A stretch of DNA of 64,000 nucleotides from Geosiphon pyriformis (lineage: Eukaryota; Glomeromycota; Glomeromycetes; Archaeosporales; Geosiphonaceae), in contig JAAOMT010000772.1 in NCBI GenBank assembly GCA_016748015.1, positions 313,541 to 377,540 of the forward strand, in the 5' to 3' direction. Both the position numbers and the translations under genes were made by a program. The notes beneath the pieces were generated by a model. The model worked only from the letters and a program-made list of their open reading frames with translations, was not told the origin of the DNA and made no database searches. Below are positions 34,229-47,328 of this stretch, piece by piece (position 1 is the stretch's first letter; each line of letters opens with the position of its first letter).

Positions 34229-34245
34229 TTTGGTGCTTCTTATAA
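34229..34245 (+). promoter_or_regulatory. Primer-binding-like site of A4
   Basis: TTTGGTGCTTCTTATAA. The same position beside other 5' LTRs reads TTTGGTGCTTCCTGTAA (A5) and TTTAGTGCTTTTTGTAA (A1, A2). The part from TGG complements a tRNA 3' end GGAAGCACCA, which is what a Gypsy primer site should do. I cannot name the tRNA. Confidence 0.6.
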
Positions 34246-35900
34246 AATTATAAAATTTAGAGAAATAAAGCACCCCAGAAATTCACAAAAGTAGTAACTA
34301 TTAAAACTATAAAAAAAAATTACTTATTATTTGAAAAAGCATTATTTTAATATTTTAAGAAAGACTTAAGAATATCAATAAAAATTATTACTGCTAAAAG
34401 TGATTTTTGTTGTTATGTACATGTTAAAATCAACTACTTATTAGACTAAACAATCAATACAAAAAAACTTGGAGAACAAATTTATTAACAATTATTAATA
34501 AATTTAACTTTGACTATTACATAAGCTATAGCCAAGATTTTTGTCTTAATTAACAAAAAAATTAAGATATACATCCAAAACCAATACCTCCAATAGAAAA
34601 AAAAAATAAACATCAAAATTTGATTTTAAAGAATCTGAGTCTAATTTAGACAATAATACACAAATCACACAAAAAAAAGCTTTATTCATAGTCAATAAAA
34701 AATCAAGATTTCTCTAATCAATAATCTTTTTATATTATCAAACTTTGAAAAGCAGAATTTTGCTCAATTAATTCATCAAATCACAAACAAAAACTCTGAA
34801 AACTCTTGAAAATCTGTACTTTTAAGATTTTAACTAGAATATTTGGATTAAATTTTTAGAAAAATACAGAACTGTATTTGAAAGTCTTATTTCAATATTT
34901 AATAATCTAGTCGAAAATACTTTTTTTTAAACACAATCTTTAGTATTGCTATTAACTAAATTAACAACTATTTGCTTAGAAATAGCATTCATATTATAAG
35001 CTATTATTACTATCAACAAAAGAAAACAATTAGCATTAAGTTCAATAAAGCAATCAGATATACTTCTATTAATATCTTTTTTATAAACAATTAAATAAAT
35101 TCTTATTACTCAAATCATAACTTAGAAACATTATTAAACTAAAAAAATTTTATGGTAAAAAAAAATGCATATATTTAAATTATAGAAGTCAAAAAAGCCA
35201 TTACAGTTAACAACTAAAACAAAGTTAAAACAATATAAGCTCTATTTTTTTTCTTGACTAAAACTGCAAAATTGTAATATTAAAGTTTTAATAAGAAACC
35301 AATTAATTTTGCCATTTTTAAACTTGTCTTTTTATAGTATTTTTGTAATCTAAATATGCTTATTAAACTGTAAAATCAATTTAACATAATAAAACAAAAA
35401 GATTACAAAACTATAACTACTTATTTTGAAAGATTTAATTAAACTTTCTACCAAATTCAAGATAATTAAAAAAGACTATTACATTTTAGATTAAATTTTT
35501 AACCAATTTATTAAGAAATTAAGAAACAGTATTTTTTGATTTATTAGATTCCAATATTCTAACAACTTATAAAAAGCTGTAATATTTATTTATAACTTCG
35601 AATTAATAGAACAAAAAACTAATTATATCTAAACTATTAACTTAGTTATAAACAAAACTTTAGACATAAATACAAAGCTTATCCAATTAAATAAAAAATT
35701 AACTCAGAAAATTGAGGAATTTTTAGCAAAAAATTTTAGAACTTATTAGCCATTACAACAAAGAAATTCAAACAACAAATTCTAATAACAACAAAACTGC
35801 CAACAATAGCAACAACTCTAAAAACAAGATTTTTACAATTGCTACTATTGTCAGAAATTCAGACACATTTTAAAAAATTGTTACAAAAAAATTTTAAATC
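34246..35900 (+). pseudogene. gag and zinc knuckle of A4
   Basis: Heavily broken gag region. Near the end NLVINKTLDINTKLIQLNKK and IEEFLAKNFR precede a Gln/Asn-rich stretch and the knuckle CYYCQKFRHILKNC at 35840-35881 (C-x2-C-x4-H-x4-C intact). Gag forms the particle and the knuckle binds RNA. Confidence 0.65.
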
Positions 35901-36439
35901 AAAACTATGGAAATTAATATTAACAACAACCCAAATATTTTTAATCCATGAGATTCTAATATTTAGCACTTTTATATTTACAATCTTTATATTCATTCCA
36001 ATTATTACCAAGTTATTACTAATTTCTATTAGCAATATTATAAATATTATTTCAGTATCAAGTTTTACTGTACAACAATTTAAAACCATAAGCCATTAAC
36101 TATAATCAAAAATGACAAAACAATAATGAAATCAAATGCAATTTTTTAGTAGGCCAATTTAATCTATAAATTATAATAACCTATTATTTTAAGCAATTTT
36201 AACAGAATATCTAAACTAAGTCTTATATTTTAAATTTATAAAAACTCTGAATTTTGATAATATTGTATCTTTAAAAAAAAAAGCTATAATAAAAATTATT
36301 AATCTTTTTTTTTCTAATAGCAATTAGACTGCTAATATAATTTTTTTTGTTACTATTACTAAAGATATTACACTAATTATCATATTTTTATTTAATATTA
36401 ATAGTCTAAACACTATTAATCTTTTTAGTAAAGCTCTAA

Positions 36440-36990
36440 TAAATTAGAACAAACTAATTACAGCAATATATACAGATATTAAAATAGGACAAATAAATAT
36501 TAAACTAATACTTAACAGTAGATTAGCAAACAACATCATTATAAAACAGCTTATAAATTAATTAAATTACTAAATAAATTGTGTAACTACCACTAAAATA
36601 ATTACTGCAGATAAAAATACTAAAACACTAATAAAAAAAATTGCCAATTTTCTATTTAAAATTTACAGAATTAAAATTTCAACTAAAGTACTTGTTATGA
36701 AAGCCACTTAGTATTAAGTTTTTATAAAAAATAATTAGTTAATTAAAGTTCACACTATGCTTAACTAGAATACTTAAAAACTTCAGATTATTTTTAATGG
36801 ACAACATACCAGAATACTTGCTATATATAAATATTTTAGAACAGTAATTTTAGAACAATCTCTAATAAAATTCAAAAAACCTATTTTTTAACCAACTTTA
36901 GAAACTTATCAAGTTTTTTGGGCTAACAATTTTAGAACAAATTTACTATTATCTTTTATATGAAAAAAAATGACAAAAAAAAAGCTAACA
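36440..36990 (+). pseudogene. Retropepsin of A4
   Basis: TDIKIGQINIKLILNSRLAN, IITADKNTKTLIKKIANF, KVLVMKAT and FNGQHTRI follow each other with stops between them. The active-site Asp (LxLD[ST]G) is Asn. The same stretch is found minus-strand in A2 and A5 and plus-strand at 2170-2600. Confidence 0.7.
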
Positions 36991-37814
36991 AAGAACTTCA
37001 AGTATTAACACCAGTTTATCTAACTTTAAATCAATAAAATTAATCATATTAACTTTTAAAATTAATATGTATTAATTATAAAAAGAAGTTATTTTCAATA
37101 GATGTTTGCATTAAAAATAATGAAATATAACCAACTACTACCAGATACTATTGCTATCTTTGTGTACTAAAATAATTTGAATGACCAAAATAACAAGACA
37201 AATAAAACAATACATTATACTTTATATTTAATAAAATTATATCTAATAAAGAATTATAAAATAATGTTTCCAGCAAAGAAAAAACATGTAACAAATTTTG
37301 CCAGTATATTATTCTAATTAACAACCAAACCCAAAAAGAAACTCTATTTGTTACAGCTTATAGTTAAGCAATAAACTAACTAAATTTATATTCCTATAAT
37401 AAAGAAAAAATTTGAAAAATAACAACAAAGTGAGAAGACACTATAATTAAAAAAATACATATTATAAAAAATACTCCAATAATTATTAAAAAAATAGATA
37501 ATTTATTTACTAATAATTCCAAAACATTTCAAGACCAATATTAAGAACTTGCTTCTATTTAAAAAAAACAAAAACAAAAATTAACTAAATTTAATACAAA
37601 ACTGTGTAATTATTGTTTAATTTCTTGTTATTTCTAATATTATAATGAATGTAATTTCTTAATTAATTCATCTTTACAAATGCTATACACCATTTTTAAA
37701 CTTAAAAAATTTGAAAAAACGTAAACATTAGTAATTAAGAACACAATATTTTTAGAGTCAAATATAATTACTGAAATAAAATAGTACTTTGCATATTCTG
37801 ACTTCTCCAAAAAA

Positions 37815-38289
37815 TTAGAACTAAAATAATATAACAATAACAATAAAAAAATATGTTCCAAAAAAAAACATGCAAATAATACTGAATTTAATTTAAAATA
37901 TCTTAGATAATTTTCCATAGTTATAGCACCTTTTTTTTTGTAAAAATAAATCTTAAATTAGCTTTAGAAATTTCTATTAGTACTATGATTTAAATTGCAT
38001 CCTAGTCTAGTTTTGTAAACAAAAAAATTAATATTAAAAGAGAAATAATTAATACTAAATATATTGAAAATATAATTGTGATGTTTTAAAACAATTCCAA
38101 TAAGCTTTACACAATTAAATTACAAGAAAAGATTACACAAACCATTTTTTATTTTTTATAAAAAATTTTTAACTAATCCTTATAATTATATGTAAAAAAT
38201 TAAATTTTACTGCTTAAGGAATTTAAGAATTTAGGTCAAGTAAAAAAGAAAATATACAAGTCAATTTTATAAAAGATGTTAGTAATTAG
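37815..38289 (+). pseudogene. dUTPase domain of A4
   Basis: Trimeric dUTPase motifs can be followed: motif 1 NNTEFNLKYLR (A-G-F-D-L type), then INLKLALEIS, motif 2 S-stop-SSFVNKK (usually SRSSLAKKG), motif 3 INIKREIINTKYIENIIVM (usually GGIIDAGYxGNI), KLYTIKLQEKITQTIF, and motif 5 EFRSS (GFGSTG). It lies between retropepsin and reverse transcriptase. dUTPase keeps uracil out of new DNA. Stops, at least one frameshift and loss of the motif 3 Asp make it inactive. The frame ends at the A5 insertion (38289) and resumes at 56450. Confidence 0.75.
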
Positions 38290-39090
38290 TATTATAAATA
38301 ATTATTTAAAATGTTGGAATAAATAATAAATTCATAACTTGGTGTTTAATAATTATTAATGCTGGTAATTTCTAAAGATTTTTATGATTTAAAGATTTTG
38401 GTTAAGTTTTTTGTATAATAGACAAAGATTCAATTAATGATTTTTTTTATGAATTTTTTTTTTGTATAATGACCAATTTATTTTAACAGTCATGTTCTTT
38501 TGGTAAGCTATTTTTAAATTTTCTACTTTTGTTTTTCAGGTTTTTTACCAAACTATCTTTGATGTTAATTACTTAATACTTAATCTTTTAATCAATTAAT
38601 AAACAATAAAGAAAATAAAAAAATAAAAAAAAATAAGAAAAAAAATAAAAAATTAGTATTTTATTAATAGTTATAATTAAAAATTATTGGTCTAGTATAT
38701 TTAAGTATCAAATTTTATCAAAATAATTGTTAATAATACAAAAGTAATTAATATTTTATAATCAAGTAATAACAATATAAATTAAACAATAATAAATATT
38801 TTTATTTAATATAAATATAATTCTATTTCAGTTATAGAAAACTATTTTTTATAAAAAAAATATTTGATAATTACTTGTTTTTAGCTACTGTTCTTTTTTT
38901 TTTGTTTCTAATACTCTTATTATATATACATAATTTGTATTATACAAGATTTTATATATTTTTACTGTTTTTCTATGCTATTTTTTGAAAATATACTCAT
39001 TCTTAAAAATATGTTTACTTGTTGAATATTAGTCTATTTTATGATCTGTTTTATTTATTTTTTTCTTGTACTTTTTTTTTATAAGTAATA
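38290..39090 (-). repeat. 3' LTR of A5
   Basis: 801 bp, edges TATTATAAATAATTATTT and ATAAGTAATA. A purine-rich tract (minus strand AAAGAAAGAAATAA) adjoins it on the internal side at 39091-39104. Confidence 0.8.
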
Positions 39091-39652
39091 TTATTTCTTT
39101 CTTTAATATTGGGTTCTATTAAAATTCTCTTTTTAAATTAAGTCTATTACTTTTATTTCTAATATTATTTGTTTAATTTTGGTTCTTATGTTTTTGAATT
39201 AAAAGTTGGTTATTTTTTCTTACTGGTTAACAGTTATTGTTTCTATTTTTGAATGTAGTAATATTTCTAAATAATCTTAAAATACAATATAATATTAATA
39301 AATTGTTTTAATATATAATATAAAACTTGTTTTTTTTCTAATAAAGTCTTTAATCTACTGTATTATTTCTTAATAAAATATTTTTTTTGAATTTGTTGGT
39401 ATATAATTTCTAAAAATTCAGTTTTTGTTTTAACTAATAATAACAATATACTAGTAAAAATTGTTTTATTTATAGCTTCTAGTTTTTTTTAATTAGTTTT
39501 TTTGTTGAAACAGTAATTAGTATTTTTTCAAAAATATTCTTTACTTTTTTTATAATTTTATTTAACTAATACTTTGTTTTGTTTTGTGGTTACTAATATA
39601 AAATATATTTTTTTTTGTTGCTTTTGTTATATATATTGTGTTTTTTATATAC
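39091..39652 (-). mobile_element. 3' internal end of A5, left of element B
   Basis: Purine-rich tract on the minus strand then AT-rich untranslated DNA. It ends in ATAC (39649-39652), the left target duplication of element B. Confidence 0.6.
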
Positions 39653-40343
39653 TGTTATAGATTGAAGTAACAAGTTAATGGATAACAAGAGAGAACAGAA
39701 TTGTAAAGTGATGAAAAAAATCAAAGAGAATTCAACTTCAAAGAGTGAATTGAATGAATATGGATTCAATATACAAGATCAGTTTCATAAAATATCTTAG
39801 TTGCTATATTTTTCAAAAGATAATTGGGGAATCTAAAGTAGAGAGATAATTCATATTGTTAACAAATAATCACACATTGGTATAATTCTATGTTTTATAT
39901 TAGTGTTCTTAAAATTCAATATCAGATATTAGATATACTCTTTAGTCATATTTTATTCAATAATCTTCAAATGTTACAATTACATGTTTCAAAAAAAAGA
40001 TAGAAAATAACCAACAAGTAATCTTTTATTCTAAAATTTTCAGATACTTGAAGATAGAAAAAGAAAAATTAGTGATAAAAGAAGGATTGAGATGAAAGTT
40101 GTTATTTTATTTATTTTATTTTTTTGATTTTTGATATGCTTTTCTACAGCTAAAAGATTTATTGCTTATATAGCTATCAAAAGTAGTCAATAATCAGATC
40201 AACAATTAGGTCAATAATTAGGTCAACAATCAAGTTATTGATCAGGTCAATAATTACTATTTAAAAATAAAGTGGCTAATTATATGACATTAGTGGCTAA
40301 TACATGTAATAACTAATAAAAAATATGAGTTTTAATCATAACA
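39653..40343 (-). repeat. 3' LTR of element B
   Basis: 691 bp, TGTTATAGATTG..ATCATAACA. On its internal side the minus strand reads GGAAAGGATGA (40344-40354), the polypurine tract. Confidence 0.9.
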
Positions 40344-41299
40344 TCATCCTTTCCAAAGAAATTGAGCTTCAGCAAAATCAAGTTATTCATGTAATAATCT
40401 ATTTAAAAGGTTTTGTCCAATTCAAAACTAACTAGTTTATTAAAGTTTTTAGTGAATAAGATATATAATATTTGAAGTAAAATGAGTTTTGTATCCAAGA
40501 AACTAAATCTTTGTATTAGAGTTTTGGCTCTTTTAGCAATAGTTAAAACTTTTGGAACATTTAATTATATAATGTCCAAAATTTCTGCCTGTATCTTTGA
40601 AGTTGTTTTTTTTATTAGTTTTATGTTTTTTATAATTTCATCAAAGTGACCATAGAGTTCTAATTGTCTTCCATATAACAAGTTTTTGTCTATAAGCAAG
40701 ATTTTTTAGAGTTTTTTTCCAATTATGCTAGAAGGTAGAAATATAACTGTTGTTATACTTTTTAACAGATATTTATTTATTTTGCTACCAATTTTTTCTC
40801 TTTTGGTAGTGGTTTTCTTGGGTCTAATAACAGTATATATTCTACTGTTATCAGTTATAATAGTCTGTTTTCCAATAGTCAAAGTAGCATTTGGATAGTT
40901 TTTGATCCAATATTTATGAAAAGTATAGAAAGCATTTTAGATGTTTTGATCCAGAAAATAATTATTTATATCAATTAAAGATACCTCTGTTTTAGGAATA
41001 ATGTATTTATTTATACTTGATTTTTGCTGATTATTTGAGTTGGTATTATTACAACAGGCAACCAATTAGGTCGTTTATAAAATTTCTTAAGTCATGTATC
41101 ATAAACAAGATAATCATTGAAGATTGTTCTAAATAAATCTTAAAGTATATAAAAACCATTGTTTAAAACTTTGTTGATTAAAAAAAATTTTTTCTACCAG
41201 CTAAAGAATTTATTATTATAGACATTGTTTCTGTCTAAATGGTATTCCAATACTAAGTCACTAACACTTAAGGAAAGTGTTTTATAAGTTGTTTTTTTC

Positions 41300-42130
41300 T
41301 TAAGCTTTTCTTAGAACTGTTTTATCTTTTCAAAGACAATTATTTGTGTTTTTACCAATAAGTTAAGAATAATACCAAGTCTTCTTTGTAAATTGTTTTT
41401 ATAATTCCCTATTGTAATTTCTTCAAAAAGTATTGTTTCAATGTTAGTTTTTATTGGTAGTGTTGCCATGCATCTATAAAACAGATAAAAAAATTCATAA
41501 TTTGTAATATCATGATTCACAGTTTTATAAGCAAACAAAGCTAAAAGCAGTACTTTATCTCATAAGTTTATTTTTTTACTGGTTTTGGTTAAGGTTTTAC
41601 ATAATGTTCTATTGAAATGTTCTACTAAGCCATTTGTTTGGAGGTGATAAGGAGAAAAAAGTTTATAATATATTTCCATTTTTCTACAAAGTTCTTTAAC
41701 TAGTGTACTGAGAAAAGTTCTTCTTCTATTAGATAAAAGTTTTTTGGAGCAGCCATAGTAACAAATAATATCTTCATAAATAAAATTGGTTATTAAGACT
41801 GTTGTTTGATCTGAAATGGTTCTTGCTTATACTTACTTTGTAAAATAGTCAGTAGTTGTAATAATGTATTTGTTGCTATTAGAAGTTATTATTAAAGGCC
41901 TAACAATATCTATACCAATTTTGTTAAATAGTTGGCCAACAGAAATTGAATAAATATCTTCCTTGTAATTGGGTTTTCTTTTTCTTTGGCAGATGTTACA
42001 GATTTTAATGTATTCAGTAATGTTTTTTTCCAAGATAGGCCAATAATAGCAAGCTAAAGTTTTTTGAATTGTTTTTGTTTTTCCAAAGTGTCTAGCTAAT
42101 GGATTAGTATACATGTTATAGATCATAATT
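41300..42130 (-). pseudogene. Integrase of element B
   Basis: ARHFGKTKTIQKTLACYYWP then YIKICNICQRKRK form the H-H-C-C zinc domain (first His lost, reading Tyr in YTNPLARHF), followed by FNKIGIDIVRPL and ITTTDYFTK with the first Asp of the DDE core. Integrase inserts the element cDNA. Downstream frame continues with interruptions to about 41300 (further LPIKTNIETILFEEI..). Confidence 0.75.
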
Positions 42131-42299
42131 TCTCTTTCTTTAAATCTAATAACTCTTTGAGAGCAGTCAAGATCTTTTCTATTTTTTTATATAATTGGTT
42201 TTGGTAAATTAAATAGAAATTAGATTATTTGTGCAAATTTTCTCTTTGCTGTCAAGTGTATTCTGGTGAGTATTGTCTTTTATCCAAAAATTCTATTAA

Positions 42300-42950
42300 G
42301 ACAGAATAGTTGTCCAAGTCCATTATTATGTTTATTTATAAGGATATTACTAATAATTAAGTTGGTTTGGTTAAGAGGTTGTACTATCACTAAATAGTAA
42401 GTCTAAAGAGAATGTTGGTATTTTGATGATTTGCTCTTTTGTAATATTAAATATCATAGTCAAATTCATCCAAGTGGAGTATCCAATAAGTTATTTGTTT
42501 GTGTTCTAGTTTTTTTTTATTGTGCAGCCAAACCAAAACTTGATAATTTGTTATTACTAAGAATTTTACACCAAGAAGATATTGGTCTCAGTAACTAATA
42601 GTCCATACTACTGTTAAGCATTCTTGTTTAGTAACTAAATAGTTCTTTTTTGCTAATATAAGAGTTCTATTAGCATATGTTATAGTATGTTCTCTGTTAT
42701 TTTCATTTTTTTATAAGAAAACAGCACCAAGTCTATTGCCAGTTGTATTAGTGTGCAGAATAAAAAATTGGTTCAGATTAGATTGTTTAAGAATTGGTTC
42801 AGTAACAAGTTTTTTCTTTAAAGTTTCAAAAGCCTTTTGTTGATAAGTACTCCAATGATAATTAACATTTTTTCTAAATAGCTGATTAAGAGAAAAGGCG
42901 ATTTTGAAGAAATTTTTGATAAATTTGCAATAATAAGAAGCCAAACCAAG
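42300..42950 (-). pseudogene. RNase H region of element B
   Basis: MASYYCKFIKNFFKIAFSLN..LF and WSTYQQKAFETLKKKLV..PIL are the connection region after reverse transcriptase; FFILHTNTTGNRLGAV is the start of RNase H, where the first catalytic Asp (usually LxTDAS) is Asn. Further RNase H sequence follows to about 42300 with stops. Confidence 0.7.
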
Positions 42951-42999
42951 AAAAGAGTATAGTTCAAGAACATTTATTGATTGTCTAATGTTCTGAACT

Positions 43000-43800
43000 T
43001 TTTCAATTTTAGCTGGATCAAAGAAAATTCTATCTTTTGTAATAAGATAACCAAAAAACTGGGTAGATTGTTGTCCAAAAAAAAATTTGATTGGATTTAT
43101 CTTAAGGCCAGTATTTCTAAAAAGATTAAAAACATTTTAGAAATGTTCAAGATATTCATTTCAGGTTTTTGAATATACTATTATGTCATTTAAATAGACC
43201 AGAACAAAGTTTTCTTTTACTGATTTAAACACTTTGTCTATTAGACATTGAAAAATAGAAAAAGCATTGATAAAACCAAAAGACATGACTGTAAATTTAT
43301 AGATGCCATACTTGGTAATGAAAGCAGTTTTCTTTCTACTTTCTGGATCCATCTTTACTTGCCAGAATTCAGCAGTTAAATCAATAGTTAAGAAAAAAAC
43401 AGCACCATTGAATTTATCTAACTTTGCATCAATTTTGGGAAATGAGTATATGTTTCTTATAGTAATAGTATTTAATTAGTGGTAGTTGACACAGAAATGT
43501 AGAGTTCCACTTTTCTTGGATATTACTACAACTAGGAAAGCCCATTTACTTTTGGTTTTTTGTATAAATCCAAGATTTTTCATTTGGGTTATCTCTTTCT
43601 TGATGAATTCATTATTGTATTAATTGAATTAATAAGACTTCAAATAGATGAGGCAAGTTTCTTTGGTGGTAATAGTGTATTGTATCATATGAGTTTGTTC
43701 AGGAGTTTTACTTTCTTTTGAGATAACTAGGCTATTTCTAATCAACAGATTTTTAATATCTACTTTTTTTTTTCAGAAGAAGATTTTCTTTGTTTTACTG
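43000..43800 (-). pseudogene. Reverse transcriptase of element B
   Basis: The 43161-43352 frame reads DPESRKKTAFITKYGIYKF, VMSFGFINAFSIFQ and FVLVYLNDIIVYSKT. The catalytic YxDD reads YLND. Earlier fingers and palm sequence is at 43360-43800. Reverse transcriptase makes the cDNA; this copy should be inactive. Confidence 0.8.
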
Positions 43801-44329
43801 CAAGTGATTGAATCTTAAATGGTTCATTTCAAAAAACTTTTGTACTTTTCTTAGTTCTTCTCTTGGTATTAGGCTAATGGGTTCCTAATTTTTGTAATAG
43901 ATTAGGCAGAATTTGTATTCATTACTAAGAGAATATAAAGGTTTATCACATTAGCACCAAGCACAAAAGCCATATTACCAATAACTGTATTTTGTTTTCT
44001 TGCCAGATTTTCTATCAAAAGTTTTTTTGAAGATATTATAATAAGGCCAACAGATTAGCTTGTTATTTACAATAATTCTTTCTCTGTTAGCTTTAACATT
44101 ATTTAATGGCTTGTCATTGTTGGTAAAAATAGTATAGACAAGTTCAGCAGTTTCCTCTTGTTCTTTTTGATCTTCTTTTTCATCACTCTTATCATCATTT
44201 GATTTATCTGATTGTTCATTTTCTTAATTCTGCTTGGATACTGGAGAGATTGTCCAATAATGGCACTTAATTACAATAGACTTCTCATCATATCTGATGA
44301 TTAGCTTATAAAGTTCATAGTTAAGTAGT

Positions 44330-44825
44330 GTTTTGGCTTTTTTGAGCTACTTATTGTTAACAATTATGGTGTACTCTTTTACTTCAGATACTTCTATGTC
44401 AGTTTTAATGCTAATGTCATTGATGCAAACAGAAATAGCTTTGGCTATGCTTAGGTCTTTTTTCTTGTCACTATATATATTAGTTATAGATCAAGTAGAA
44501 GGTTCATCAATTTTTCTTCCAATGGCTTCCAGAAAGTGTTTGGCAATTATACTAACAGATAATTTACTGTTTAAGATTAAGTCAATAAAATAATCACTTT
44601 GCAAATAAAGGGGGTAATATTGCTGTTGTCAGCAAGTTCAGCTTGGCAAAGGCACTTGTTAGTTTTTGGTGTTTTCTTCTTTGGAATTAATGATTTGTAA
44701 AAATCTTTTCTGAACTGTAGATGAGTCATTAATTGGCCAAATGTAATGTGTGCTGGGGTTTTTATAAGATCTTTAATAATGAAATAGAAACCAGATTTTT
44801 GTACTATTTTTGGGGGTTCCAACTT
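44330..44825 (-). pseudogene. Protease region of element B
   Basis: ITFGQLMTHLQF and NKCLCQAELADNSNITPF lead to DLILNSKLSVSII, the retropepsin active site with Asn for Asp and Lys for Gly, then KAISVCINDISIKTDIEV and NYELYKLIIRY. One frameshift occurs just before DLILNS. Confidence 0.65.
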
Positions 44826-45199
44826 TGGAGAATTTTTAAAAACTTTAGTTTTTGGTGGCTTATTGTTATTAACAGTTAATGTAGATGCTTTGTTTAAGTC
44901 CAGAATGAAATCAATCTTGGCTTTTTTCTTCTTTCTTGTTAATTCAAAGGTATTGATTGCTAGTTTATTTATGTCATAATTATTATTTGTTAATTTAAAA
45001 GCATAAAAAAAGTTTTCTTCTGATTGGCATATACTCTCACTTTTTGGAGGTGTGCCTACTAGTTTAAAGACTAATAAACAATAGCTTTAACTAGAAAATC
45101 TTCTTTAAAGAAATTGATGTTAGTATGATTGGGTCTTTAATTGAAGACACTGTTGTTATTGATTCTGTTATTCTAATTATTATTATTTTTAGAAGCTGG

Positions 45200-46608
45200 A
45201 AGGAACAGAGAAGAGTTGTTGCAATTTCTGAAGAAATGTTTAGTTAATTCACAATGATAATACACAGATAGGCCATGATTTTATTGTTTTTGATAAGGGA
45301 ATTGCTGGAACTAATTAAAATAGGATTCATATTTGGGTTATTAGAATTGTTGATTTTCTCTAACTGCTTAAGCTAAAAGTTTTAATAGTCAGACAAGATT
45401 GGCTGTTAGTCTATTTATCAATTGTTCATTGGAATCTGGAGTTTGAACAATAAAAAAAATAACAGCCATTTGAAAAGCAGAAGCCATAACAAGAGCAAGA
45501 GCAAAAATTAGAAGTGTAACTTCCAAGTGCATTTTTTGATTGTCTTTAATTTGTTGGGCTAATTCAATAGTCATATTCATTGTGGGATTGTTTTTCAGAG
45601 CCAAAAGGGGCCAAAGAGCATATGAAAAATCAGTTCTCAATTTTTTTGTAAAGAAGTGAATTTTCTGTTCTTTTGTTTAGTTTTTTTAGAGTCTACTTGC
45701 TTGATTAACTTTCTAATTGCTTTGGCATATTTAGTTATAACTTTACCAAGACTTTGGGTTTTTTTTTCTAATTCCATGTACCATTTAAATATCAAGATAA
45801 AAGTTTTAAATTTTATTTCAAACTGGGTAGTAAAAAAGATGTTGTCTTCTCCAGCATTTGTTAATGTACATTTAATGATTCTTTGCTAAGCATTGACATT
45901 GGTTTTTTGTGAGAACTAAGTAGCTGTAGAGCCTTGAAGATAGCCACCAACAATTTGAAATTTGTATTCATTATTATATTGGTTGGCTGTAGCAGCTCTT
46001 TCAAAGTCATTCAATCATTCAATTAGATCTTGTATATCACTTCTAAATAATGGTAATGAGGTATTGTTTCTTTGCCCCAAAGCAGTTTGTATGCCTTAGA
46101 GGGCAACCAGAATGTTTTGTTGTATAAGGTTATTAGCCATTGGTTAAGGAGTAGCTATTTGTATAGAATATTCTGATTTACTTAAAAAGAGATCAAAAAC
46201 AGGAGCAGTTTGATAGCTTTCTTCTTCTGTTTCAAAGAATGTTTTAGTTAGCTAATGGGCAGCAAACCAAATATAAACTTTGTAATTTAGGTATTCGGAA
46301 TTAGGGAACTGTTGTTCAAATATTGTGAAATATAAAAGCTGATTAATGCTGTTGTTTTTTTCTTCAAAGTTGTCTTTAAAATAAGCTTGGTCAAAGTAAT
46401 AAGTTATATAAACTGTATAAATTTTAGCTGAATGCTTGTTCAGGAACCAGTTCCAAAAGTCTTGAAATTGTCTACTGAATTGTTTTTTAATGAGAAAACA
46501 AATCAAGCAGAAAAACAAAGAATTAAGTTCAATAAAGTCTAGATCATTTTTGTTGTGTGTTTTAATGTGTTTTTCTGATTGTTGTAACAGATATGAATAA
46601 TTACTCAT
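45200..46608 (-). pseudogene. gag of element B
   Basis: Starts at ATG 46608 (118 codons to TAG), then continues in frame pieces: LNDFERAATANQYNNEYKF, IVGGYLQGST, FTTQFEIKFKT and, at 45389-45640, MRTDFSYALWPLLALKNNP. A knuckle remnant YYHCELTKHFFRNC is at about 45221-45260 with its first Cys replaced by Tyr. A TGA stands before LNDFERAA where I expect Trp. Confidence 0.75.
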
Positions 46609-46660
46609 ACAATAAAAAACAAAGTGAATTTTGACAACCTTACAAAAAGCACTATTTTTA

Positions 46661-47328
46661 TGTTATGGGTTGGAGTAACAAATTAATAGATAGCAAGGAA
46701 GAACAAAATTGTAGGGTGATAAAAAGAATCAAAGGGAATTCAATTTCAAAGAGTGAATTGAATGAGTATAGATTTAATATGCAAGATTAGTCTCATAAAA
46801 TATTTCAGTTACTATACTTTTCAAAAGATAACTGGAAAATCTGAAGGTAGAAGAATAGTTTGTATTATCAACAAATGATTATACACTGGTATAATTCTAT
46901 GCTTTATGTTAATACTCTTAAAATTTAATATCAAGTATCAGATATATTCTTCAGTTATGTTTTATTCAATAATCTTCAAATACTATAATTACATATTTCA
47001 GGAAAAAGATAGAAAATAACCAAAAAGTAATCTTTTATCCTAAGATGTTCAGATACTTGAAAGTAGAGAAAAAGAAATTAACAATAAGAGAAAGATTAAA
47101 ATAAAAGTTGTTATTTTATTTATTTTATTTCCTTAATTTCTGACATATATTTCTATAGCTAAGAAATTTATTGCTTATATAACTATCAAAAGTGGTTAAT
47201 AATCAGGTCAACAACTAGGTCAATAATTAAGTCAATAATTACTATCTAAAAATAGAATGGCTAATTATATGACATTAGTAATTAATACATGTAATAACTA
47301 ATAAAAAGTTTGAGTTTCAACTATAACA
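46661..47328 (-). repeat. 5' LTR of element B
   Basis: 668 bp, TGTTATGGGTTGG..ACTATAACA. Left of it the minus strand carries AGTGCTTTTTGTAAGG six bases inside, resembling the primer site of family A. Confidence 0.9.

Larger units (their letters stand above)
39653..47328 (-). mobile_element. Ty3/Gypsy element B, complete with LTRs and TSD
   Basis: LTRs 39653-40343 and 46661-47328, both TGTTAT..ATAACA; target duplication ATAC at 39649-39652 and 47329-47332. The minus strand encodes gag, protease, reverse transcriptase, RNase H and integrase. It is less decayed than A4 and A5, as expected for a later insertion, but still dead. The two LTRs differ by many C/T and G/A changes and a small indel, so it is not recent. 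Confidence 0.9.

Noticed and set aside
37640-37918. Minus-strand 92-codon membrane-like frame
   Set aside because: Antisense of the dUTPase region of A4; hydrophobic composition follows from AT richness.
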